Shown here: in pieces, positions 1-8,407 of the stretch
Layout: each line of letters begins with the position of its first letter
Position numbering within the stretch: position 1 is the stretch's first letter
Source of the DNA: Candidatus Stackebrandtia faecavium
GTDB taxonomy: Bacteria; Actinomycetota; Actinomycetes; Mycobacteriales; Micromonosporaceae
Assembly: GCA_019112895.1 (NCBI GenBank)
Contig: DXIM01000143.1
Span: forward strand, 1-64,000
Reading direction: 5' to 3'
DNA: 64,000 bases
Program-made: the position numbers and the translations under genes
The notes under the pieces: generated by a model
The model's database searches: none
Told to the model about the DNA's origin: nothing
Seen by the model: only the letters and a program-made list of their open reading frames with translations

Positions 1-1
1 G

Positions 2-82
2 AAGTCGATCTTCTTCGAGTCCTCTGCCGATGCGCTGGGCATCCGTCTCGATCAGCCGCCGGTGAAATTGGAATGCGCATGA
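2..82 (+). CDS. 3' end of an upstream CDS (partial, ...KSIFFESSADALGIRLDQPPVKLECA*), product unknown
   Basis: Open frame from window edge to TGA at 80-82; too short to assign. Confidence 0.3.
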   Translation, partial: KSIFFESSADALGIRLDQPPVKLECA

Positions 83-239
83 CGGCCAATAGCTCGCACT
101 AGCATCCTTTGTGTTTCTTCTATTTTGCCAAGTGTTGTCTAATCCACACGGTTGCGCCCCTTGTAGGTACTTATAAAGACACAAGGTACTGTAGCCCCGT
201 AATACGGGACCCCCACCCTCACACACACGGAGATCCACT

Positions 240-1301
240 ATGGCTGGCCTAGGCCACATTGATACCCATGCCGCGACTAAGCGGCCATCGAAATCGGCAC
301 CGCCCCTGCCTTCGCCACGATTCAGCAAGCGTTCAGCCATCACGGCGGTCGCCGCGATCGCCGCGGTGATGCTGCTCATCGTGGTGGGAAAGGCAGTCGG
401 AAATCCACTGCCCTCGAAACCCGAAAGCATCGTCTCCGACTTCTTCGCCCACATTAAGGACGGAGATGCGGAAGAAGCATTGCTTCTTATGCACTCGTTC
501 CCTACGGGCGAAGCCGGCCGGTTCCTCACCCGCGATGCCTTGGGCAACGACGGCTGGGAGGTGACGCGGGTCGAGGAAGCCGACGGCGAAGACGACGAGC
601 GACGCTCCGTAGACATCACGATCGACGGCCCCGACGGTGAGGTCGACAGCACCGTCGAACTCGATTACGTCGATGATGAAGGCTGGCGCATCAGCAGCGA
701 GCTGTACCAGGTCATGTTCGAGCCTTCTTCCCTGCGTTACTCCCAGATCAACGACGTCATCGCTCCGCTACGCAGCGACCAGGCCTACTACCTACTCCCG
801 GGCATCTATGACTTCTACCCCTCGAACGAATCGGTGCGTACGCGCCAAGCTCCCGAAATGGTGACCTTCGGCGATCCGGCAGCGGAGTTGGTCACCTTGA
901 CCGGCCTCACGGTGTCCAAAAAGGGTGCCGAGGCGGTAGAGCAGGAAGTCGAGACAGTCATCGACGGGTGCCTTACGTATGCGACGTTGTCGCCGGACGG
1001 GTGCCCGTTCGGGCTTGACGAGCACATACTCGGCAAGAACGAAGACGTCCATACGCTCCGGGACCTGAGCTGGGACCTCGTCGAGTATCCCGCCACGGAC
1101 GTGGTGGCCGACAGTTTCGGATCTCTCGCTATCTCGACCACGGAGCCCGGAACGGTCGAGCTCACCGGCACGAACACCGACACCGATAAGCCGTTCAGCA
1201 AGGAGTGCGAAATGAACCTGGACGGTTCGTCGGTCTACTTCGCCTCCGACGGGACACCCTCGGTAAAGCTCAGCTCCACGACCTGCCGGTATCAGGACTG
1301 A
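240..1301 (+). CDS. Membrane-anchored extracytoplasmic paralogue 1 (subtype A), unknown function
   Basis: GGAG upstream of ATG; N-terminal TM (AITAVAAIAAVMLLIVVGKAV); SDFFAHIKDGDAEEAL, PTGEAGRFLTRDAL, LLPGIYDFY, IDGCLTYATLSPDGCPFG, LSWDLVEYP, C-terminal EC...C. Confidence 0.85.
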   Translation: MAGLGHIDTHAATKRPSKSAPPLPSPRFSKRSAITAVAAIAAVMLLIVVGKAVGNPLPSKPESIVSDFFAHIKDGDAEEALLLMHSFPTGEAGRFLTRDALGNDGWEVTRVEEADGEDDERRSVDITIDGPDGEVDSTVELDYVDDEGWRISSELYQVMFEPSSLRYSQINDVIAPLRSDQAYYLLPGIYDFYPSNESVRTRQAPEMVTFGDPAAELVTLTGLTVSKKGAEAVEQEVETVIDGCLTYATLSPDGCPFGLDEHILGKNEDVHTLRDLSWDLVEYPATDVVADSFGSLAISTTEPGTVELTGTNTDTDKPFSKECEMNLDGSSVYFASDGTPSVKLSSTTCRYQD

Positions 1302-1484
1302 CCACAACCGCGTTCACGCCGCCACCCACACCTCGCCGCGTAACCACCAAGCCCTACCGGTCCGCGCAGCCTCCCGATGCGAGGCTGCGACAGCCACGTG
1401 ACACGTTCCGAAACGACAACACGGATGCGCTCGCGCGCCCGTTCACCGCACCCACAAGCAACGCCATCAACACGAAAGAGCACT

Positions 1485-2597
1485 GTGACCACCAAGACTG
1501 CTGAAGACACCAGGCGCGCGCTGAACGCCAAACGGGCGGCCATCGAGGCTCAGCGACCGTCCCGCCTCAGTGACCGGATCGGTCCGATCTGGTTCCGGCT
1601 GATGGTGATCGCCATCGCATTCGCCGTACTCGCGGGGGTCATGGCCGTGGGCTTCCAGGCACAACCGACGCCGGTCTCGGTTGTGCGGAACTATCTGGAG
1701 GCCATCCGCGACAAGGATGTGGACGCGGCGATGTCGTATGTCAGCAATCGACCCACGGGCGCACGCGCACAGTTTCTGACGCCGGAAGCGCTGAGCGACG
1801 AGTGGACGATCAATTCCGTCAAGGACGACGAATTCACTGAGGGCATGGTCGTCGCTGAAATGTCCGCGAAGACCGGTAAAGAAACGCTGTCCCTCACAAC
1901 CCGAGACACGCCCAACGGCTTGGTGATCGAGAACCCTTTCGTGGAGGTTTCCTTCGCCGGTTTGCCGTACGACTACGCCGAGGTCAACGGACTGGTTGCC
2001 CCTGCCAGGACCTATGTGCTCTTCCCCGGCGCCTACACCTTCTACGAGAGTGCTGACGACACGTTCGACAGGTCTGAGGAACCGCAGCTGCTCACTATTG
2101 ATGAATACGACGATGACAGCATTTCCGACGATTCCATGGAGTCTGGGCGCACGCCACCGACGAAATGGAAGGTCACGGACACTGCTGTGAAGAAGGCTCA
2201 GGATGCGCTCGAGTCGAAACTCGATGAGTGTGCGGAACGCTTCAAGGTACTGCAACCGCACGCGTGCCCATTCGGTACGCAAGGCGTTGTCTCCGGCGAC
2301 GACGGGCTCGAATCCCCGAGCGATCTGCAATGGACAGTCAAGGAATACCCGCGCATCAATCTGAAGAGCCAGACGAGTCCCGTGTTCGAATCGTCCACAC
2401 GCCAGGCCACCGTGGTGGTTGAGGACAGTGGCGTCATACAACTGCGCGGCAAGGGATACGACCGTTACGGCAAACAAGTCGATTTCTCGATCGACTGCGA
2501 AGTCAACCTTGAGGGATACACAGTGACAGCCGATCAGCGATCCGAGCTGTCCCTGCATCCGTTTGATCCCGTACGCGAGCGCGTTTGCCAGCTATAG
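1485..2597 (+). CDS. Membrane-anchored extracytoplasmic paralogue 2 (subtype A), unknown function; GTG start preferred over 1377
   Basis: VTTKTAEDTRR start resembles MTTETAE/MTTDTGK starts of paralogues 5 and 7; PTGARAQFLTPEAL, YDYAEVNG, LFPGAYTFYES, LDECAERFKVLQPHACPFG, LQWTVKEYP. Confidence 0.85.
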   Translation: MTTKTAEDTRRALNAKRAAIEAQRPSRLSDRIGPIWFRLMVIAIAFAVLAGVMAVGFQAQPTPVSVVRNYLEAIRDKDVDAAMSYVSNRPTGARAQFLTPEALSDEWTINSVKDDEFTEGMVVAEMSAKTGKETLSLTTRDTPNGLVIENPFVEVSFAGLPYDYAEVNGLVAPARTYVLFPGAYTFYESADDTFDRSEEPQLLTIDEYDDDSISDDSMESGRTPPTKWKVTDTAVKKAQDALESKLDECAERFKVLQPHACPFGTQGVVSGDDGLESPSDLQWTVKEYPRINLKSQTSPVFESSTRQATVVVEDSGVIQLRGKGYDRYGKQVDFSIDCEVNLEGYTVTADQRSELSLHPFDPVRERVCQL

Positions 2598-2629
2598 CCC
2601 ATTGTGTCTACAGACGGGAAGCCCACTAC

Positions 2630-3775
2630 ATGAACACTGAAGAGCCAAGACTCGAGATAGTCAAGACCCGCACCGAACGTGTTCGCGATGCCGTAGCGCG
2701 GCTGCGGCCGTACCGCGGCCGGATCAAACTGGGCCTCGTCGCCGTCGTCGTTTTGATCATTGCCGGTTTTATCGCGATACCCAAACTGTTCCCGAAGGAG
2801 GTCGGGCTCGTCGATGACTACCTGTCCGTCTTGCAGGACGGCGACGCACAGGCGGCGATCGACATCGCGGACGGAGGTAAAGCCGAACGGTCATTCAAGA
2901 CCTTCAACCGGGACAACCCCATCGCCTACGACCCCTCTTTTCTGACCTCCGACGCCCTGCGCACCGACTGGGAGTACCACTCGCTGGAGCTGGGGGCCCC
3001 CGAGCGCGGACCGCAATGCGATTGCACGCCGGTTTACGCCACACTGGCCGACGGCGATACCGAAGTCCTCAGCCGGTTCGACGTCGGTACCGACGAAGAC
3101 GGTCAATGGCTCATCCAGCCTTATGCGCAGACGGACTTTTCGGGACTCGATACGAATCCGGTCACTATCGACAAAGCCACGCACGCCATCGAGTTCGGAA
3201 ACGAGGTCGAGCCGTATCTGGTGTTCCCCGGTACGCATGTCTTCGCCGAAGCGTCCGAAGTATATGAACCCAACGAAGAGGATTCCCGCGTGCTGTGGAC
3301 GGCCGGCGGCAGCAACTTCTCACCGCCAGGGGCGGATCTACGCAAGGACATGCGCACGAAGCTGCGGGACGCTTTCACGGAATATCTCGACGAGTGCGCG
3401 GAGTCTTCGGACGTCTTTCCGCAGCATTGTCCGTTTAGGGCCGCCTCCCATGCCGACGACGACTATGTGAGTACCGCTCAGAACGCCTATGTCGGGCTAA
3501 AGGACGTGCAGTGGCGCATCGAAAGCGAGCCCACGGTCCATTTCATAGCGGACACACAGATCAACTGGGTCACCGGCGAGTACGACCCCATCAACGGCGT
3601 CGTCGAAGAACCCGGTGAGGCCGTCATCACCGCAAAGACGGCGGAAGGCGAGAGCGTCGACGCCACATGTGCCATCAGCGGCCAAATCTGGGCCCGTGTC
3701 GATGCCGACACGCAGATCAAATTCACGGCCGAATCCGACACCGGCTCCTCCACGCAGTGCCGAGAGAACACATAG
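2630..3775 (+). CDS. Membrane-anchored extracytoplasmic paralogue 3 (subtype B), unknown function
   Basis: ATG at 2630 (MNTEEPRLEIV); TM; LVDDYLSVLQDGDAQAAIDIADGG, SFLTSDALRTDWEYHS, VFPGTHVF, LDECAESSDVFPQHCPF, VQWRIESEP. Confidence 0.85.
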   Translation: MNTEEPRLEIVKTRTERVRDAVARLRPYRGRIKLGLVAVVVLIIAGFIAIPKLFPKEVGLVDDYLSVLQDGDAQAAIDIADGGKAERSFKTFNRDNPIAYDPSFLTSDALRTDWEYHSLELGAPERGPQCDCTPVYATLADGDTEVLSRFDVGTDEDGQWLIQPYAQTDFSGLDTNPVTIDKATHAIEFGNEVEPYLVFPGTHVFAEASEVYEPNEEDSRVLWTAGGSNFSPPGADLRKDMRTKLRDAFTEYLDECAESSDVFPQHCPFRAASHADDDYVSTAQNAYVGLKDVQWRIESEPTVHFIADTQINWVTGEYDPINGVVEEPGEAVITAKTAEGESVDATCAISGQIWARVDADTQIKFTAESDTGSSTQCRENT

Positions 3776-3820
3776 TACTCAGTAGATCTGAATCCCACCG
3801 AACCTCTTCAAGGACGAGCA

Positions 3821-4969
3821 ATGACCGAAGCCATAAGCGACAGCAACGATGAAACCGAAACCGAGACACCCCGAAAACCCTGGTACTCCTGGTTTGCGCG
3901 CCACAAGGTGCTCACGATCGCGGCCAGCGGAGCCTGCATCGCGATCGGTGTCGCGACGGTGTTGGTCGTCCCCGCACCGGCGTCGACGTCGGAAAGGCTC
4001 GTCGACGAATACCTGTCCGCACTTCAGGACGGTGACGCGTCCGCGGCATTGGAGATCGCCGGTGGGGGCGACACAGACGGGGCCCTCAAATCGCCGACCG
4101 GAGGGGACAACACCCGCCGCAGCGTCATCGCCAGTGACTTCTTGACCGACGACGCGACCGGTACAGATTGGGCGACGGAATCAGTCCGCGAGATCAACAC
4201 CGAAATCGTGCACGAAACCGACGACCGGGTCGTCGAACTGACGCGCGTCCTGGCGACGGGAACCCACGAGGATCAGCTGTTGCGAGGGCTGTTCACCGTC
4301 GTCGACGATTCGCGCGAGGACGGAGTTTACCTGGAAAAGCCCTTCGCATACATCGATACTGGGGCTTTCCAAGACAGCGTCCTCGCCATCAACGGCACCG
4401 CGGTGAGTATCGACGAGGCGTCACCGTCAATGGTCGCTATCTTCCCGGGTGCTCACGAGGTGTTCACCGGTTCGGATCTGTTCGAGTCCAAGGACCCGCA
4501 GTCGAGCCTGATGGCTATGCCGCCGGCACCGATCAAATTGTCGGTGCCAGATCTGCACTTCACGGATAAGGGAGAGGACGCGGCGAACACGGCAGTCAAG
4601 GACCGCTTGGACGAATGTGCGCGGTCGACCGCAACACATCCCAAGAATTGCCCCTTCGGTGGCGACGATATCGGCTGGGACGACGAGGATCCCCAAGGCA
4701 TTTGGACCAATGACGGTAGCTTCAGCGATCTCAAGGACCTGGAATGGGAGATCGAGACGTATCCCGAGTTCGACTTCAGGGTCTCAGGAACCAAGGTGAC
4801 GGCCGCCGTCACAGACCCAGGTTGGGCCACATTGTCCGGTAAGTCCAAGGGCAAGAAGTTCAGTGTGGAATGTGAGATCGGCAATGTGATCGGCAATTGG
4901 ACGGCCGATCAGCGGATGTCCTTCGACTCATCGGAAAACAGGCCACCCGGACTCTGTACTACCGCATAA
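3821..4969 (+). CDS. Membrane-anchored extracytoplasmic paralogue 4 (subtype B), unknown function
   Basis: LVDEYLSALQDGDASAALEIAGGG, DFLTDDATGTDW, IFPGAHEVF, LDECARSTATHPKNCPFG, LEWEIETYP, VECEIGNVIG...C. Confidence 0.85.
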   Translation: MTEAISDSNDETETETPRKPWYSWFARHKVLTIAASGACIAIGVATVLVVPAPASTSERLVDEYLSALQDGDASAALEIAGGGDTDGALKSPTGGDNTRRSVIASDFLTDDATGTDWATESVREINTEIVHETDDRVVELTRVLATGTHEDQLLRGLFTVVDDSREDGVYLEKPFAYIDTGAFQDSVLAINGTAVSIDEASPSMVAIFPGAHEVFTGSDLFESKDPQSSLMAMPPAPIKLSVPDLHFTDKGEDAANTAVKDRLDECARSTATHPKNCPFGGDDIGWDDEDPQGIWTNDGSFSDLKDLEWEIETYPEFDFRVSGTKVTAAVTDPGWATLSGKSKGKKFSVECEIGNVIGNWTADQRMSFDSSENRPPGLCTTA

Positions 4970-5017
4970 GGACGCCTTTCTATCCCCCATCGGGCGACCG
5001 AAACTCACGGAGCACAC

Positions 5018-6151
5018 ATGACAACTGAAACCGCCGAGTCCTCAGACGATTCTTCAACCGCCTCCCGAGCCACTCGACAAGCGGTGTTGGCCCGCATGCG
5101 CCGGGAACGCCACGATTTCGTTCCCGAAACGTGGTCGACACGCTGGCGGCGCCACCGGCGCCGTGTCGGCGTTGTCGCGATCGTCCTCCTCCTCGTAGTG
5201 ATGGGAGGCATCGTCACGGCGAGGTTGATACCTGACGCCGAAGGCACAGTCCGCTCGTATCTCGAGGCCATCCACGACGGCGACGTGGAGGCCGCGCTTG
5301 AATACGTGGAGCACCGCCCCACCGGACAGGAAGCACGCTTTCTCGTGCCCGAAGCAATGTCGCAGGACTGGTCGATAGTCGGTGTCTCCGGCCCCACCCG
5401 TGACGGCGATGACGAAGTCAACGCCAGCATCGAGTCACACGGCAGCGTCGCCCACGCGTCCTTCCATGCCGATCAGGACGAGAAGGGCGACTGGTACATA
5501 GACGACCCGTTTGAATACGTGGAGTTCCTCGGCTCGCCATTCGAATACGCCGAGGTCAACGGTGAAGTCGCAGAACCTGGGGTCTATAGGGTGTTCCCGG
5601 GCGCATATACATTCCGGCACGACATCGACGGGCTGCTGTCGATTCAGGATACGCCACAGTTGATGATGCCGCGCCACGATTCATCGCAGGTCCCCGTATC
5701 TGCCGATGCCGACATCGAACTTGGTGACAACGCCCCGGACCGGATACAAGAAGCCGTCAACACACAACTCGATGCTTGCGCCGAAGCCCTGGTATCCGAT
5801 CCGTCCAACTGCCCATTCGGGACCTCCGTCTCGCGGCACCCGAGCGAAGGCAGCCTCCCATTCACGCCGAAAGACTTGCACTGGACCATCAAGGACTACC
5901 CGATGGTGAAGGTCGACGAGACTGCACCCGAGAGGTACGACAGGTCTCCACCGCTGTTCACCGCGGAGATCGTCCAAGAGGGAATAGCTACATTGAGTGG
6001 CACCAGGGTCGTGGATCGAAGAACCGAGGAATTCACGCTCGAATGCCCCATATCGGGGACGACCTGGAGCGTACACATCGCTGAAGGTGGGGAAATCGAC
6101 CTCAGCAGCGATTTCACACCGGGTGCGGACTGCGAACACGGAAGGCAGTGA
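5018..6151 (+). CDS. Membrane-anchored extracytoplasmic paralogue 5 (subtype A), unknown function
   Basis: TVRSYLEAIHDGDVEAALEYVEHRPTGQEARFLVPEAM, FEYAEVNG, VFPGAYTF, LDACAEALVSDPSNCPFG, LHWTIKDYP. Confidence 0.85.
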   Translation: MTTETAESSDDSSTASRATRQAVLARMRRERHDFVPETWSTRWRRHRRRVGVVAIVLLLVVMGGIVTARLIPDAEGTVRSYLEAIHDGDVEAALEYVEHRPTGQEARFLVPEAMSQDWSIVGVSGPTRDGDDEVNASIESHGSVAHASFHADQDEKGDWYIDDPFEYVEFLGSPFEYAEVNGEVAEPGVYRVFPGAYTFRHDIDGLLSIQDTPQLMMPRHDSSQVPVSADADIELGDNAPDRIQEAVNTQLDACAEALVSDPSNCPFGTSVSRHPSEGSLPFTPKDLHWTIKDYPMVKVDETAPERYDRSPPLFTAEIVQEGIATLSGTRVVDRRTEEFTLECPISGTTWSVHIAEGGEIDLSSDFTPGADCEHGRQ

Positions 6152-7263
6152 TTGACGTGCGCAAGATGACATACACCGGCCTACTCTCTTCGGTACACCA
6201 ACGGATACTCGCCACCGCGAGGTGGTGTAGGGCACGACCGTGGCGCAGCGCGGCCATCGTGGTCAGCGGCTGCGCGATTGCCGTGGCGACGGTGGTGATG
6301 ACCCCCAACAATTCGACTAAGGAAATGGCGCTCGTCGACGATTACCTGTCCGCGTTGCGGCACAAAGACGCCCAGAAGGCCATCGACATCGCGGACGCAG
6401 GACACTCAGGCCGATCGTACGATATGGACTCTTCGAACACTCCATCGGATGCGCTGTTGACAGATGAGGCGGTGGGCACCGACTGGGACTACCACACCGT
6501 CGAGATCGGATCCCAAACCAAGATGGACGACGTACTCACCACCACTGTGTACGCGACACTGACTCACGGGAAACAGGAGGCGCTCAGCCGTTTCGACGTA
6601 ATGGAACAACGCGAGGAAATGTGGCTGAGCAGACCCTACGCTGTCGTGAATCTACACGATCTGCAAGCCGACCCCGTGACGATCGACGACGCTACGGAAA
6701 CAGTGACTGACTCCGGCGATGGCCTGGTCTTCGCTTTCCCCGGCGCTCATCAGATCCTGGCGGACTCGACGGTCCACACCATCGACGGGTCCGCTGACGT
6801 CCTGTGGGTGCCGGGCGACAGCAACCCGCCTCTGCCCATGGCCACGGTGCGAGACGAGGTCGCAACGTCCGCTCAGGAGGCGTTCGAGGCACGGCTCGAT
6901 GAATGCGCGGAATCCACGCAACTGTCACCGAAAGCCTGCCCGTTCGGTGTCCTACCGCACCGATTGAACACTGCCGCCGACTTCGACGCGGATGAGGATT
7001 TCGGCAAGGTCTCCTGGGAAGTCGATACGTACCCCCGCCTGGAATTCCGCAGTACCGGCGTGCGTGATTTCGAGGATCGAGCCCCGCACATGAAGGCGAC
7101 GGTTGTCGAATACGGCTACCTGACGGTATCCGCTTCGACCCCGGAGCCGTTCGAGGCCGAATGCGCGTTCACCGCCGACCTCATCGTTCGAGTCCCCGAA
7201 CCGGATGAATTCCAGTTCTTCGCCGATCCCCTGGAATACAACGACTGCGTCGATTATCGCTAA
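6148..7263 (+). CDS. Membrane-anchored extracytoplasmic paralogue 6 (subtype B), unknown function
   Basis: GTG start overlaps stop of paralogue 5 by 4 nt; LVDDYLSALRHKDAQKAIDIADAG, LLTDEAVGTDWDYHT, AFPGAHQIL, LDECAESTQLSPKACPFG, VSWEVDTYP. Confidence 0.82.
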   Translation: MIDVRKMTYTGLLSSVHQRILATARWCRARPWRSAAIVVSGCAIAVATVVMTPNNSTKEMALVDDYLSALRHKDAQKAIDIADAGHSGRSYDMDSSNTPSDALLTDEAVGTDWDYHTVEIGSQTKMDDVLTTTVYATLTHGKQEALSRFDVMEQREEMWLSRPYAVVNLHDLQADPVTIDDATETVTDSGDGLVFAFPGAHQILADSTVHTIDGSADVLWVPGDSNPPLPMATVRDEVATSAQEAFEARLDECAESTQLSPKACPFGVLPHRLNTAADFDADEDFGKVSWEVDTYPRLEFRSTGVRDFEDRAPHMKATVVEYGYLTVSASTPEPFEAECAFTADLIVRVPEPDEFQFFADPLEYNDCVDYR

Positions 7264-7307
7264 ACCCAAGCATTCCGACGAAGCACCATGCCCCCTACGG
7301 AGCAGAA

Positions 7308-8405
7308 ATGACAACTGACACTGGCAAGGCCCCAACGGCCCCGCTCGATCCACCTGCGACCCCACAACCACCGATGTCGAGATGGGTGAAACACCGCAAA
7401 GCGATCATTGCCGCCGTTGCCACAGCCGTAGTGGTGGCCGGGTGCATCGGTGTATCGCGCACGATTGGCGAGGGTCCCGCCAACACGGTCATGTCGTATC
7501 TGAACGCGATCCGCGACGGCGACATGGATGCTGCATTCGAATACGTGCGCGATCGTCCTACGGGTGAGCAAGCGCGCTTCCTCACCCCTGAGGCAATGTC
7601 GAACGAATGGGACCTGACTGGGTTCACCGAACACGAGTCGACAGGGAACCTGGTCCCGGACATCGAAGTCGAGCTCTCCACACACGACACCACAGTCAAA
7701 GGAGGGTTCAACACCTCGCAGGACGCCAACGGAAAATGGTACATCGAGGAGCCATTCGTGAATGTCGATTTCACCGATGCCCCATACGATTTTGCACAGG
7801 TAAACGGAGAGACAGGACCAACGGGCAAATACCCGCTGTTCCCCGGCTCTTATAGCTTCTACGAAAACAACGAAGTTGTATCCTTTACGGACTCTCAATG
7901 GGTCATCGTGCCGACGGCCGACGTGCAGCGGCCCCAATCAACCGTGGTCGACTTCGAATGGGAACCGGAACCGCAAGCAGGGTCGAATGCCCAAGATGAC
8001 CTCAACGCTAAGGTCGACGCCTGCGCGGAATCGACGCTTCCTAACCCGCCCGGTTGTCCATTCGGTTTCGAGCCCGGCTTCCTTCCGGCTGACCGCAGTG
8101 GAGATCCGCCGTACCACGTCAAAGATATCGGCTGGAGCGTCGTCGAGTACCCGACAATCAAAGTCAGCAAGCAAAAACGGAATGACCATGCTGCGTACAT
8201 CTTCGGTGTGGAAGTCGCGCAAGCGGGCGTAATCGCCGTCACGGGAACCGAGGTAGTGGACGGCGAGGACGTCTCGTTCCGCGCCGAATGCGACTTCGAA
8301 CCACAACTGACGTACGCACATCTCACACGCGGCAATGAGTTCGAGTTCGAGAGCGGCACAGGCGACGGTGTCTACGAGTGCGATTTCTCTAAGAAGGATG
8401 GCTAG
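7308..8405 (+). CDS. Membrane-anchored extracytoplasmic paralogue 7 (subtype A), unknown function
   Basis: TVMSYLNAIRDGDMDAAFEYVRDRPTGEQARFLTPEAM, YDFAQVNG, LFPGSYSFYEN, VDACAESTLPNPPGCPFG, IGWSVVEYP. Confidence 0.85.
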   Translation: MTTDTGKAPTAPLDPPATPQPPMSRWVKHRKAIIAAVATAVVVAGCIGVSRTIGEGPANTVMSYLNAIRDGDMDAAFEYVRDRPTGEQARFLTPEAMSNEWDLTGFTEHESTGNLVPDIEVELSTHDTTVKGGFNTSQDANGKWYIEEPFVNVDFTDAPYDFAQVNGETGPTGKYPLFPGSYSFYENNEVVSFTDSQWVIVPTADVQRPQSTVVDFEWEPEPQAGSNAQDDLNAKVDACAESTLPNPPGCPFGFEPGFLPADRSGDPPYHVKDIGWSVVEYPTIKVSKQKRNDHAAYIFGVEVAQAGVIAVTGTEVVDGEDVSFRAECDFEPQLTYAHLTRGNEFEFESGTGDGVYECDFSKKDG

Positions 8406-8407
8406 CC

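Noticed and set aside
1377-1484. N-terminal extension of array gene 2
   Set aside because: MRGCDSHVTRSETT... has no counterpart in paralogues and covers the intergenic hairpin; GTG at 1485 matches other copies.
1467-2558. 363-aa - strand ORF across array gene 2
   Set aside because: Antisense to a gene supported by seven paralogues; no motif of its own.
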